From Paenibacillus baekrokdamisoli (GTDB lineage: Bacteria; Bacillota; Bacilli; Paenibacillales; Paenibacillaceae): a DNA stretch of 64,000 nt. Numbering within the stretch: position 1 is the first letter of the stretch; every line of letters starts with the position of its first letter. Where the stretch lies: the NCBI RefSeq assembly GCF_003945345.1, contig NZ_AP019308.1, positions 6,746,001 to 6,810,000 on the forward strand, given 5' to 3'. The notes under the pieces were generated by a model, which made no database searches, was not told the DNA's origin, and was given only the letters and a program-made list of their open reading frames with translations. The position numbers and the translations under genes are program-made. Positions 24,553 to 33,699 of this stretch are shown here, one piece after another.

Positions 24553-25910
24553 AGCCAACTAACTTTCAAGCCAAGCGCTTCCATTCTTTCATAATAATCC
24601 GGGCAGGTTTTCGATACGCAGCCGGGGTTGGCGATGCGAATATGGGGAACCTTCACTCCAATAAGAGAAAGTGCCATTGCCATACGATGATCATCATGGG
24701 GATCGAGGAGAGCAGACTGAGGAATGCCCGGGTAGACGGTCAAACCGTCAGGATGCTCTTCTACTTGAATACCCATCTTAATCAGCTCCGTACAGATCGC
24801 GCTTATTCGGTCGCACTCATGATGACGAATATGAGCGGCATCCGTAAAGGTAATCGGACCATCAGCAAAGATAGCTAACACAGCCATCGTCAATGTTTGA
24901 TCAGACCACCGTTTCATGCTAAGTGTAAAACCGCCCTTCAATTGATTAGTCCCCGTTACCTCGACGTAATTCTCTCCATGCACCATAGAGCAGCCCATTT
25001 TCTCCAGAACATGGACCATCTCCATATCGGGCTGAAGTGTCCGCAGTGAGATCCCTTCCACGCGTATTCGGCCATTCGTCAGCGCGGCAAGTGCCCAGAA
25101 ATAGCAGCAGGTCGAAACGTCAGGCTCTAATACGATAGCGGCTGATGGCGCTTGATACCCATTAGGCAGTATCGTAATCACCTGTCCTTCGTCTTCTACA
25201 TTCGAATCAGCGCCGAACTTTCGCATCATTTCAAGGGTCATCTCCACATATTCCCGCTGCACAATTGGACCATCAATACTAAGCCTCAGAGTTTGCTCTG
25301 CATAAGGAGCAGCCATCAATAAGCCGCTAATAAACTGACTGGAAATGGATCCGGCTAATACCGGCTCACCGCCTTGTAACCCTTTTGCCTCAAGCGTATA
25401 GGGCAATTGACCTTCAATCCTCTCGTAAGTGAACACACCTCCCATTGCAGCAAGCTGATAAAGTAAGGGGGCCAAAGGCCGTTCACTCATTCGATGACTT
25501 CCGGTCATCCTCCACAAGCCTTGCCCAGCAGCGAGTAATCCAGGTAAGAATCGAGCGACAGTGCCAGCGGCCCCGACATATAACTCACCTGTTCGATTAG
25601 GCCACTCTCCGTTAATGCCTTCAACGGTAGCGCTCTCCCCTTGAATCTCAACATGAACACCCAGCTGTTTCAGAATGTTGATACACCAGTAAGAGTCATC
25701 ACCTTTCAAGAGTCCTTCTATCTGCGTTGTGCCTTTCGCCATGGCAGCGAGGAGAAGCGCCCGATTCGTTAAGCTTTTGCTCCCTGGAATGGTTATGCTG
25801 GCATTCACAGCGGTTGTTGGCGGAGAGAGTATTACTTCTTGCTTATCCTTATAGCTGGACCATGGTGAACGTGCTTCGAGATCTGCTTCCACAATCGATT
25901 TTTTTGTCAT
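24549..25910 (-). CDS. aroA: 3-phosphoshikimate 1-carboxyvinyltransferase (EPSP synthase)
   Basis: Sixth step of the shikimate pathway. 453 residues from ATG 25910, where AGAGAGG sits 8-9 nt upstream; the frame continues to 26024, but that extension has no similarity. Motifs: PGSKSLTNRALLLAA (phosphoenolpyruvate/shikimate contacts), VGAAGTVARFLPGLLA, SSQFISGLLMAAPYA, EPDVSTCCYFWA and DHRMAMALSL. It stands alone rather than in an aro operon and is divergent from a LysR regulator that may control it. Confidence 0.93.
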   Translation of the reverse strand: MTKKSIVEADLEARSPWSSYKDKQEVILSPPTTAVNASITIPGSKSLTNRALLLAAMAKGTTQIEGLLKGDDSYWCINILKQLGVHVEIQGESATVEGINGEWPNRTGELYVGAAGTVARFLPGLLAAGQGLWRMTGSHRMSERPLAPLLYQLAAMGGVFTYERIEGQLPYTLEAKGLQGGEPVLAGSISSQFISGLLMAAPYAEQTLRLSIDGPIVQREYVEMTLEMMRKFGADSNVEDEGQVITILPNGYQAPSAAIVLEPDVSTCCYFWALAALTNGRIRVEGISLRTLQPDMEMVHVLEKMGCSMVHGENYVEVTGTNQLKGGFTLSMKRWSDQTLTMAVLAIFADGPITFTDAAHIRHHECDRISAICTELIKMGIQVEEHPDGLTVYPGIPQSALLDPHDDHRMAMALSLIGVKVPHIRIANPGCVSKTCPDYYERMEALGLKVSWL

Positions 25911-26006
25911 TTCTTTCATCCTCTCTGGTTGAATGACTCCTGCAGCTTGATTATAATAAGAATCATGGAATAGATGAAATTCGAATAAACATACATAGAC
26001 ATAGAG

Positions 26007-26912
26007 GTGTTCTATATCATTCAAAATCTAGAGTGGTACCGTATCTTCCACCAAACAGCGAAGAGTAAGAATCTAACTAAAGCTGCTGAGGAGCTGTATA
26101 TCACGCAGCCATCCGTAAGCTACGCCATTAAACAATTGGAAAATGCCCTCGCCATGAAGCTATTTTATCGGCTATCTAAAGGGGTAGAGCTCACGGAAGA
26201 AGGAAGGGTCTTGTTCGATTACGTCGATCAATCGCTCACTCTCTTAGGAGCGGGTGAGGCTAAAATGCAAGCATTGAAGCGGCTGGATGGCGGGGAGATT
26301 CGTATCGGTGCCAGTGACTCTTTAATCAAGCACCTGCTGATTCCACAATTGGATGCGTTTCATGCCCAGTATCCTGAAGTTCGTATCCAATTATCCCATG
26401 GCAAAACCCCGGATATTGTTCAGCGACTTCGCGATGGTCAGATTGACTGCGGCATTGTTCATTTACCTATCGTCACGGATCCACAATTGGAGGTCAAATC
26501 AATGATGACGATCCAAGATACCTTTCTAGTAGGACAAGCATTCGAGGAACTAGCCCGTCATCCGCGGTCGGCAGAAGCAATAGCAGCCACACCGCTTCTT
26601 TTGCTATCCGCAGGAAGCAGCACTCGTCGTTTTGTCGAGCAGTGGTTCGCCGCTCAGTCGCTGACGGTGGAGGCAGATATTGAGCTGGGTAGTGTGGATT
26701 TGCTTGTCGAGTTTGCGAGACTTGGATATGGTGCAGCTTTTATGACGCGTTCGTTTGCAGCAGAGGAAATTGAAGCAGGCACCTTGCTTGAGGTTCAGAC
26801 CCTTGTGCCTATTCCTTCAAGAAGCATTGGTATCGTCATGCGCCGTGAACGGATGCTATCGCTTGCGGCCACGAGATTTGTTGAAATGCTAACTTCTTCG
26901 ATGGCAAACTAG
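26007..26912 (+). CDS. LysR-family transcriptional regulator
   Basis: The N-terminal winged helix-turn-helix (about 5-65: WYRIFHQTAKSKNLTKAAEELYITQPSVSYAIKQLE) is followed by the two-lobed effector domain. About 301 residues, normal for the family. The GTG start at 26007 overlaps its weak AGAGG site, so the exact start is uncertain. It is divergent from aroA across roughly 100 bp, the classic arrangement for local control. The effector cannot be inferred. Confidence 0.88.
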   Translation: MFYIIQNLEWYRIFHQTAKSKNLTKAAEELYITQPSVSYAIKQLENALAMKLFYRLSKGVELTEEGRVLFDYVDQSLTLLGAGEAKMQALKRLDGGEIRIGASDSLIKHLLIPQLDAFHAQYPEVRIQLSHGKTPDIVQRLRDGQIDCGIVHLPIVTDPQLEVKSMMTIQDTFLVGQAFEELARHPRSAEAIAATPLLLLSAGSSTRRFVEQWFAAQSLTVEADIELGSVDLLVEFARLGYGAAFMTRSFAAEEIEAGTLLEVQTLVPIPSRSIGIVMRRERMLSLAATRFVEMLTSSMAN

Positions 26913-27020
26913 GATTCATCGACAGTTTCCATTTCCTTTTGACTCCAGCACGGTATTTCTCCTATTCATTTGACTGTAGTTAAGTGAAACCTCGATCCAT
27001 GCTCCAAGCTTAATTTCCTA

Positions 27021-27060
27021 TGCTACAATGACCTTGAACATAAAGTTGAAAACGATTCCG
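27021..27060 (+). promoter_or_regulatory. Extended -10 promoter and candidate CcpA (cre) site before uxuA
   Basis: TGCTACAAT (27021-27029) is an extended -10 element without an obvious -35. About 18 nt downstream, TGAAAACGATTCCG (27047-27060) matches 12 of 14 positions of the cre consensus, placed where CcpA would block elongation. Confidence 0.5.
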
Positions 27061-27095
27061 AGGAAGCCTACTACAATTAAATAGAGGTGCAGCTG

Positions 27096-28154
27096 ATGAA
27101 AATGTCATTTCGGTGGTTTGGATCCAGTGATCCGGTAACGCTCCAGAAAATCCGCCAAATTCCTGGTGTAACGGGCATTGTGACTGCTTTGTACGATGTG
27201 CCGGTTGGGGAGGCTTGGACTCAAGCGTCGATTGCGGAGTTAAAGCAAACGGTTGAGGCCAGCGGCTTGGAGCTGGCTGTTATCGAGAGTGTTCCTGTTC
27301 ACGAAGATATCAAGCTAGGAAGGCCGTCACGCGACCGTTTGATTGATAATTACAGTCAAACGATCAGAAGTCTCGGTGAAGCTGGAGTACCAGTCATCTG
27401 CTATAATTTCATGCCGGTATTCGATTGGACGCGCTCCGAGCTCGCTTATCCGCTTCCGGATGGTTCAACGACCTTAACCTTTGAGGATGAGACCATTAGA
27501 AGAATGGACCCGGTTAAAGGCGATCTTTCTCTTCCAGGCTGGGACGAGAGCTACACGAAGGATAGCATGCAGCAGCTGATAGATGCTTATAAGGATGTAA
27601 CTGAAGAGGTTCTGTGGAGTAATCTAGCCTACTTCCTCGAGAGAATTATTCCTGTCGCGGAGGAAGCGGGTGTTTGCATGGCTATTCATCCGGATGATCC
27701 GCCTTGGTCCATATTCGGGCTGCCGCGTATCGTAGGAAATCTTAATCAGCTCCGCCGACTTACTGAGCATGTGGACAGTCCAGCTAATGGAATTACGTTC
27801 TGCTCGGGCTCTCTTGGCGCGGATGAGAATAATGATCTTCTGGCTATCATTCAGCATTTCGGCTCACGGCAAAAGCTGCATTTTGCACATACACGCAACA
27901 TTTTACGAACGGGCCCAAGGTCTTTTCAAGAATCTTCTCATCTCTCTTCAGACGGCTCCATCGATATGGTGCGGGTGCTTGAGGCACTTTGGGAGAATGG
28001 CTTCAATGGCCCGCTTCGCCCGGATCATGGCCGAATGATATGGGGCGAGCAAGGCCGACCGGGGTATGGACTCTATGACAGGGCGCTTGGTGCAACCTAT
28101 CTGAATGGAATCTGGGAAGCCATCTCCAAAACGAAGGTAAATAGACATGATTAA
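27096..28154 (+). CDS. uxuA: Mannonate dehydratase
   Basis: Converts D-mannonate to 2-keto-3-deoxygluconate in hexuronate catabolism. 352 residues with family landmarks MSFRWFGSSDPV, IRQIPGVTGIVTALYDVPVG, VCMAIHPDDPPWSIFGLPRI (metal site), NGITFCSGSLG and RPDHGRMIWGE. ATG 27096 was chosen because AGAGGTG lies 6 nt upstream. First gene of the catabolic cluster; its stop overlaps a gene relic. Confidence 0.95.
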   Translation: MKMSFRWFGSSDPVTLQKIRQIPGVTGIVTALYDVPVGEAWTQASIAELKQTVEASGLELAVIESVPVHEDIKLGRPSRDRLIDNYSQTIRSLGEAGVPVICYNFMPVFDWTRSELAYPLPDGSTTLTFEDETIRRMDPVKGDLSLPGWDESYTKDSMQQLIDAYKDVTEEVLWSNLAYFLERIIPVAEEAGVCMAIHPDDPPWSIFGLPRIVGNLNQLRRLTEHVDSPANGITFCSGSLGADENNDLLAIIQHFGSRQKLHFAHTRNILRTGPRSFQESSHLSSDGSIDMVRVLEALWENGFNGPLRPDHGRMIWGEQGRPGYGLYDRALGATYLNGIWEAISKTKVNRHD

Positions 28155-28315
28155 ATTATCTGTGTTTCCCTTGGAAGCAGGTATTAAGCGACTTATGCGC
28201 TGTTGGCTATGAAGGCTGGTTCGGCGTCGAGGATTTCAGCAATACCTATGATACGAAGACGATGCTTCACACATACGCCAAACAAATGAAATCTTGGATG
28301 GAGGAGATACAATGA
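28147..28315 (+). pseudogene. Relic of a TIM-barrel sugar isomerase/epimerase with large internal deletion
   Basis: Starts as MIKLSVFPL, the usual beginning of xylose-isomerase-like TIM-barrel proteins, then drifts to a stop at 28210. In another frame the last about 42 residues of such a protein appear (AVGYEGWFGVEDFSN, then HTYAKQMKSWMEEIQ) and end at 28315, overlapping the next start. The central 200 or so residues are gone. This looks like a recent deletion of an operon member. Confidence 0.7.
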
Positions 28316-29460
28316 GCAAGGTTCGCTATGGCATTATTGGAATTGGCAATATGGGGTCGGGTCACGCCAGAATTTTAACAGATGGTTCGATAAAAGGAGC
28401 CGTTTTAACAGCGGTATGTGACGGGTTCGAGAAGCAGCGCCAATGGGCAAGAGAAAATTTGAAGGATGTAGCAGTGTTTGAGGATTCCGCTTCCATGATT
28501 GATTCAGGGCTAGTCGATGCTGTCATTGTTGCAACTCCACATTATGATCACCCCGTTGAAGCGATCCAGGCTTTTGACAAAGGGATGCATGTATTGATTG
28601 AGAAGCCTGCCGGCGTCTATGCCAAGCAGGTAAGGGAAATGAACGAGGCAGCAGCAGCCAGCAGCAAGAAATTCGGAATCGTATATAACCAGCGAATGAA
28701 TCCGCTCTACCAGAAGCTGCGTGATCTCATCGTATCTGGGGAGCTTGGAGAGATCCGTCGTACGAACTGGATCATTACCAATTGGTACCGATCCCAGGCT
28801 TATTATGATTCGGGGTCATGGCGTGCAACCTGGGGCGGCGAAGGCGGTGGAGTGCTCATTAACCAATGTCCGCATAATTTGGATTTGTGGCAATGGACGA
28901 TTGGCATGATGCCGAAGCGAATCCGTGCGTTCTGTCAGTTCGGGAAGCATCGTGATATAGAGGTCGAGAACGATGTAACCGCTTATGTAGAATATGAGAA
29001 TGGTGCAACTGGCGTATTTATAACGGCAACCTCAGAGGCGCCAGGTACGAATCGTTTTGAGGTATCAGGTGATCGCGGCAAAATCGTCATCGAAGAGGGT
29101 CGTATGACGTTCTGGCGGCTGCGTGAGTCCGAAACGGCATTTAATGAGCGGAACAAGGAGTTATTTGGCGCACCGGAATGCTGGAAAATCGACATTCCAA
29201 GTGATGGACCAAGTCCAGAGCATGCAGGCATCCTACAAAATTTCACCGATTCTGTTCGGAACAATACACCGCTTGTCGCACCGGGAGAAGAAGGAATTAA
29301 GGGCTTGACGATTTCCAATGCGATGCATTTATCCACTTGGCTTGATGGATGGGTTGATCTGCCGTTTGACGAAGCTCTGCATGAAGCTGAGCTGAACAAA
29401 CGGATTGCCAAATCAGCTTATCAGAGGCAGGAAGCTAGTGCTGGCTCGAAGACGGTCTAG
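28312..29460 (+). CDS. Gfo/Idh/MocA-family oxidoreductase
   Basis: 382 residues from ATG 28312 with GGAGGAG 6 nt upstream. N-terminal Rossmann domain (GIIGIGNMGSGHARIL), the family's EKPAG motif with the catalytic-region lysine, and the C-terminal alpha/beta domain (GGVLINQCPHNLDLWQW). It would oxidise or reduce a sugar or sugar acid with NAD(P). The substrate is unknown; neighbours point to uronate-derived or related sugars. Confidence 0.9.
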   Translation: MSKVRYGIIGIGNMGSGHARILTDGSIKGAVLTAVCDGFEKQRQWARENLKDVAVFEDSASMIDSGLVDAVIVATPHYDHPVEAIQAFDKGMHVLIEKPAGVYAKQVREMNEAAAASSKKFGIVYNQRMNPLYQKLRDLIVSGELGEIRRTNWIITNWYRSQAYYDSGSWRATWGGEGGGVLINQCPHNLDLWQWTIGMMPKRIRAFCQFGKHRDIEVENDVTAYVEYENGATGVFITATSEAPGTNRFEVSGDRGKIVIEEGRMTFWRLRESETAFNERNKELFGAPECWKIDIPSDGPSPEHAGILQNFTDSVRNNTPLVAPGEEGIKGLTISNAMHLSTWLDGWVDLPFDEALHEAELNKRIAKSAYQRQEASAGSKTV

Positions 29461-29477
29461 GAGGAGGATTAAGGGAA

Positions 29478-30815
29478 ATGAATGTACATCAGGCACATGT
29501 GAATGAGCAGATTACCACGTTCTCTGAGCTCGAAAAGGTCATTCGCCAAGTAACGACGGAAACTCGTGTCATCGATATGCACACGCATTTATATGCTGAG
29601 GCGTTTAATGAGCATCTCCTTTGGGGTATTGATGAGCTGCTCCAGTACCATTATCTGACTGCGGAGTTTTTCCGTCATACAGATATGACCTATGACGAAT
29701 ATTGGATGCTGGACAATGCAAGCCGAGCCGAAGCCGTTTGGCAGACACTGTTCGTTGATCGATCACCCCTTAGTGAAGCGGCGTCGGGGGTTATTACAGC
29801 CTTGAATCGTCTCGGACTTTCACCGACCCAATATGGCCGCGATCTGAATGCATATCGCGCCGCACTTGCCGCAAAGTCAACCTCTCAGCAGATAGATGAC
29901 GTGCTGGAGGTGGCCAAGATCGAGCGGATCGTGATGACCAACGATCCATTCGATGCGAAGGAACGCGAGGTCTGGCAAGCAAGCAGAGGGAAGAGCGACG
30001 CGCGTTTTGACGCAGCACTGCGGATCGACAAGCTGCTGCTCGATTGGCCGGCCGCTGCGCAGGATCTGCGTGTGCAAGGTTACTTGGTAGAGGATGATGC
30101 TTCTGCCCCATCGACGCTGCAAGAGGTAAGACGTTTCTTAAAGGATTGGGCTCTGCGTATGGATGCGCTGTACCTCATGGTTTCACTGCCAGGTGATGCT
30201 GGATACGAGCACAACAAGGCAGCAAGCGTCACCAGCAGCAGCTTAACGATTCTCCTTGATGGCGCCGTTGTTCCTGTTTGCCTCGAGCTTGGTCTGCCGC
30301 TTGCACTTATGATAGGTGTTCGCCGTCAGGTGAATCCTCTGCTGCGGCTTGCCGGAGATATGAGCATGCGCTCCGACCTAAGCTTGCTTGAAGGAATCGC
30401 CAAGCGATATACGAATCTGGAGCTGCTCATTACGGTCTTGGCACGAGAGAACCAGCATGAGCTTACGGTGCTCTCCCGCAAATTCCGCAACATCACCTTG
30501 TTCGGCTGCTGGTGGTTCCTCCATACCGAATCGATGATCCGCGAGCTGACGGCATTTCGTGTCGAGCTGCTCGGAACAAGCTTCATCCCTCAGCACTCGG
30601 ACTGCCGGGTACTTGAGCAGCTTATCAATAAATGGGATCACTCCCGCGGTATCATCGCAGATATCCTCATCTCCAAGTATAATCGTCTCCTGAAGGACGG
30701 ATGGGGCATTACGGAAGAAGAAATCCGCCGTGATGTTGAAGCTTATTTCGGCGGTAACTTCCAGCGTGTGCTGGATAAAGCCAAGCAGAACCGCCAATTG
30801 ATACAAGGAACATAA
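29478..30815 (+). CDS. Glucuronate isomerase-like (UxaC family) protein
   Basis: 445 residues, near the length of UxaC. The metal-binding IDMHTHL motif at about 33-39 and the C-terminal LFGCWWFLH and ISKYNRLLKDGWG segments match glucuronate isomerases and related amidohydrolase-superfamily enzymes. In the pathway it would turn glucuronate into fructuronate, ahead of the SDR and UxuA encoded nearby. The central part is divergent, so the substrate could differ. ATG start with GGAGGA upstream. Confidence 0.78.
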   Translation: MNVHQAHVNEQITTFSELEKVIRQVTTETRVIDMHTHLYAEAFNEHLLWGIDELLQYHYLTAEFFRHTDMTYDEYWMLDNASRAEAVWQTLFVDRSPLSEAASGVITALNRLGLSPTQYGRDLNAYRAALAAKSTSQQIDDVLEVAKIERIVMTNDPFDAKEREVWQASRGKSDARFDAALRIDKLLLDWPAAAQDLRVQGYLVEDDASAPSTLQEVRRFLKDWALRMDALYLMVSLPGDAGYEHNKAASVTSSSLTILLDGAVVPVCLELGLPLALMIGVRRQVNPLLRLAGDMSMRSDLSLLEGIAKRYTNLELLITVLARENQHELTVLSRKFRNITLFGCWWFLHTESMIRELTAFRVELLGTSFIPQHSDCRVLEQLINKWDHSRGIIADILISKYNRLLKDGWGITEEEIRRDVEAYFGGNFQRVLDKAKQNRQLIQGT

Positions 30816-30836
30816 ACTTAAGGGGATGTGATTGGA

Positions 30837-31634
30837 TTGAGACGTAATCAAATAGCTGCGCAGCTATACACCTTAAGAGACTTTGCCCATACTGCGGAAG
30901 AGCTGGATGCCGCGTTGAAGAAAGTGAGAGCAATCGGTTACGACGCTGTTCAAGTGTCGGGTATCGGTCCGATTCCATATGCAGAAGTGAAAGAGATATG
31001 CGGCGCTCACCAGTTAAAGATCTGCGCAACGCATATTTCATTTGACCGATTAGTGAATGAGCTGGATAGCGTGATTGAACAGCACCTCGCCTGGAATTGC
31101 CGCTATGTCGGACTTGGCGGCTTACCAGTGGAATATCGCACTGGCAAAGCAGGCTACACGGCAATGGGTAAGCTGCTAACCGAGATCGGCAGCAAGCTGA
31201 CAGAAGCTGGTTTGCAGCTCATTTATCACAATCATAAATTCGAATTCGAGAAGTTTGAAGGCAAGACGGGTATGGATTGGCTGCTCGAATCGTCCGATCC
31301 GGAGCATGTAGGGTTTGAATTGGACACGTATTGGGTGCAAGCGGGTGGAGCCGACCCGGTAGAATGGATTCGGAAAGTCGAAGGACGCATGAAGGTCATT
31401 CATCTCAAGGACATGGCTATTGTCAATGACAATCAAGTTTTTTCCGAAATCGGAGCAGGGAACATGAATTTTCCAGCCATTATAGAAGCGTGCCGCGACA
31501 CAGGCGTACAGTGGTATGTTGTCGAGCAAGATGAATGTGCAGGTGATCCGTTCGAAAGCCTAGCCATCAGCTATCGCTATTTGAGCAAAATGGCCAATGA
31601 TCGGGAGGAGAGCGAAGCGAATGTCATCCACTAA
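30837..31634 (+). CDS. Sugar phosphate isomerase/epimerase (TIM barrel, AP2Ec family)
   Basis: 265 residues from TTG 30837, chosen because AGGGGA lies 10 nt upstream, against GTG 30828 which touches it. Features: IAAQLYTLRDFAHT, the metal-site strands LIYHNHKFEFEKF (His-Asn-His) and VGFELDTYW, VIHLKDM and WYVVEQDE. Typical of inositol- and sugar-catabolic isomerases. Overlaps the next gene by 14 nt. Confidence 0.85.
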   Translation: MRRNQIAAQLYTLRDFAHTAEELDAALKKVRAIGYDAVQVSGIGPIPYAEVKEICGAHQLKICATHISFDRLVNELDSVIEQHLAWNCRYVGLGGLPVEYRTGKAGYTAMGKLLTEIGSKLTEAGLQLIYHNHKFEFEKFEGKTGMDWLLESSDPEHVGFELDTYWVQAGGADPVEWIRKVEGRMKVIHLKDMAIVNDNQVFSEIGAGNMNFPAIIEACRDTGVQWYVVEQDECAGDPFESLAISYRYLSKMANDREESEANVIH

Positions 31635-32709
31635 TCGAAATGATGGTATGAATTATGCACCGATATCTATTACGAAGCCAGAGCCAGTAGTCGGTCCCGG
31701 TGAATTCGTATTCGCCGCTATGGCGCTTGATCACGGCCATATTTATGGACAGACGAATGGACTGCTTGAAGCGGGCGGCACGCTCAAATGGGTCTATGAT
31801 CCGGATTATGCAAAGGTTGAGCAGTTTGTTGAGACGTACCCGCAGGTGCAGGTCGCCACATCTCCTGAACAGATTCTAGAAGACAATGAAGTTAAGCTGG
31901 TTGCTGCAGCGGCAATTCCGTCTGAGCGAGCAGCGCTGGGCATGAGGGTTATGGATCATGGTAAGGATTATTTTACAGACAAAGCACCGTTCACGACACT
32001 GGAGCAGCTTGATGCAGCAAGGGAAAAAGCAGCCAAAACCGGCCGCAAATATATGGTTTATTACAGTGAACGGCTGCATGTGGAGAGTGCCATCTATGCA
32101 GGGCAGCTTATCCATGAAGGTGCAATTGGCCGTGTCCTGCAGGTCATAGGTACAGGTCCGCACCGGCTGAATAAAGCATCACGTCCCGATTGGTTTTTTC
32201 GCAAAGCGCAGTATGGCGGTATTCTATGCGATATTGGGAGCCACCAGATCGAGCAGTTTCTCTACTACTCCGGCTGCAAAGACGCGAAAGTCGCTCACAG
32301 TAAGGTAGCAAATTACAGTAACCCAGACTATCCAGAGCTTGAGGATTTCGGGGACGCGACGCTGATTGGCGATAACGGAGCAACAAACTATTTTCGCGTA
32401 GACTGGTTTACACCTTCTGGTCTCGGGAGTTGGGGAGATGGCCGGACGGTTATATTGGGAACCGATGGCTATATCGAGCTTCGCAAATATATCGATATCG
32501 CGCGCGATAAGCAGGGTGATCATGTATACCTAGTTAATAGAGACGGGGAGCAGCATTTTGCGGTAAACGGTCAAGTCGGTTTCCCATTCTTCGGGCAGCT
32601 AATCCTTGATTGCATCCACCGAACGGAGAATGCAATGACGCAGGAGCATGCCTTTAAAGCGGCCGAACTATGTCTCATCGCCCAGAATATGGCCATTCGC
32701 GTGGAATAA
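31621..32709 (+). CDS. Second Gfo/Idh/MocA-family oxidoreductase
   Basis: 362 residues from ATG 31621, preceded by GGGAGGAGAG. The N-terminal nucleotide fold is less canonical than in the upstream paralogue (VFAAMALDHGHIYGQTNGLLEAG), with DKAPFTTLEQLDAAREKA in place of the usual EKP motif and ILCDIGSHQIEQFLYYSG for the substrate helix. Probably acts on the same catabolic pathway; substrate unknown. Confidence 0.85.
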   Translation: MSSTNRNDGMNYAPISITKPEPVVGPGEFVFAAMALDHGHIYGQTNGLLEAGGTLKWVYDPDYAKVEQFVETYPQVQVATSPEQILEDNEVKLVAAAAIPSERAALGMRVMDHGKDYFTDKAPFTTLEQLDAAREKAAKTGRKYMVYYSERLHVESAIYAGQLIHEGAIGRVLQVIGTGPHRLNKASRPDWFFRKAQYGGILCDIGSHQIEQFLYYSGCKDAKVAHSKVANYSNPDYPELEDFGDATLIGDNGATNYFRVDWFTPSGLGSWGDGRTVILGTDGYIELRKYIDIARDKQGDHVYLVNRDGEQHFAVNGQVGFPFFGQLILDCIHRTENAMTQEHAFKAAELCLIAQNMAIRVE

Positions 32710-32746
32710 GGCTCGAACAATGAGAAAATGCGGGGAGTGAGAGGGC

Positions 32747-33673
32747 ATGGTACAATCTTCATATGAACTAGCGCCGGAGACGGCGACCGGGTTGGAGGGA
32801 AGGTCCATGCCGCTCACGATGCAATGGCAGCAGCCGATTGAGTTATCTTATAAGGATAGAAGGCCTATGGCTGGGGCTCAATTTCACTCCCATGCCTTTT
32901 ACGAAATCTATTATTTTCAAGAGGGCGAATGCAACTATTTGATTGGCGACAAGCTGATGATCCTGCATCCAGGAGATCTGATTCTCATGCATGGCATGAC
33001 ACTGCATTGTCCTAATCCTTCTCCCAATCTACCCTATGTGCGCTCTATCATTCATTTTGATCCGGCTTATGTGCATCGCATTCTTCAGCTAGAATCGGCT
33101 TCCGTCCTGCTTAGACCCTTCGAAGAGCTTCGTAACATTCGGATTTCCTTGAACGAGCAAGACCAGGCGGAGATGGAGAAGCTCTTGAGTGAGATGAGTC
33201 GTCTTCATGAGCAAAAAATCGATACTCATAAGGCTGCGGCGATAACGGCCTATGACCGTTTTACACTGCGTTTTTTTGAACTGCTTCATCTAATACGCGG
33301 TTGGTGTACAGAGCCCATTCGTGATCGTGAGCACCGCTCTCATAAGGAGCAGCACGTTCAGAATGTGATTACCTACTTAGAGGATCATTATATCGAGGAT
33401 GTAACTTTGGAGCATATTGCGAGTGCGCTTCATCTGACTAAGCCTTATTTATCCAACCTATTTAAAGAAGTAACCGGAACAACGGTTTTCAAATATTTGT
33501 ACAACAGACGTATTAATCAAGCCAAAATGCTGTTCCGGTTAGAGCCGGAGCGGATGGTATCGGATGTCTGCCAAGCCGTCGGCTTTCAACATCTAGCGCA
33601 TTTCAGCCGTTTGTTTAAAGCAACCGTTGGAAGCAGTCCCGAGACCTATAGGAAGAAAATGAAAGAGCAATAA
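32747..33673 (+). CDS. AraC-family regulator with cupin sensor domain
   Basis: 308 residues. N-terminal cupin (about 35-105: FHSHAFYEIYYFQEGEC, LHPGDLILMHGMTLH) for ligand sensing and a C-terminal double helix-turn-helix (about 205-305: DVTLEHIASALHLTKPYLSN, VSDVCQAVGFQHLAHFSRLF). The start ATG follows GGGGAGTGAG. It lies within the catabolic cluster and is likely its regulator, probably activating on a sugar acid. Confidence 0.92.
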   Translation: MVQSSYELAPETATGLEGRSMPLTMQWQQPIELSYKDRRPMAGAQFHSHAFYEIYYFQEGECNYLIGDKLMILHPGDLILMHGMTLHCPNPSPNLPYVRSIIHFDPAYVHRILQLESASVLLRPFEELRNIRISLNEQDQAEMEKLLSEMSRLHEQKIDTHKAAAITAYDRFTLRFFELLHLIRGWCTEPIRDREHRSHKEQHVQNVITYLEDHYIEDVTLEHIASALHLTKPYLSNLFKEVTGTTVFKYLYNRRINQAKMLFRLEPERMVSDVCQAVGFQHLAHFSRLFKATVGSSPETYRKKMKEQ

Positions 33674-33699
33674 AGGAACGATAAAGGAGGCAGCTCGCG

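Noticed and set aside
25911..26024. 38-residue N-terminal extension of AroA
   Set aside because: No ribosome-binding site or family similarity, and it would overlap the divergent LysR start.
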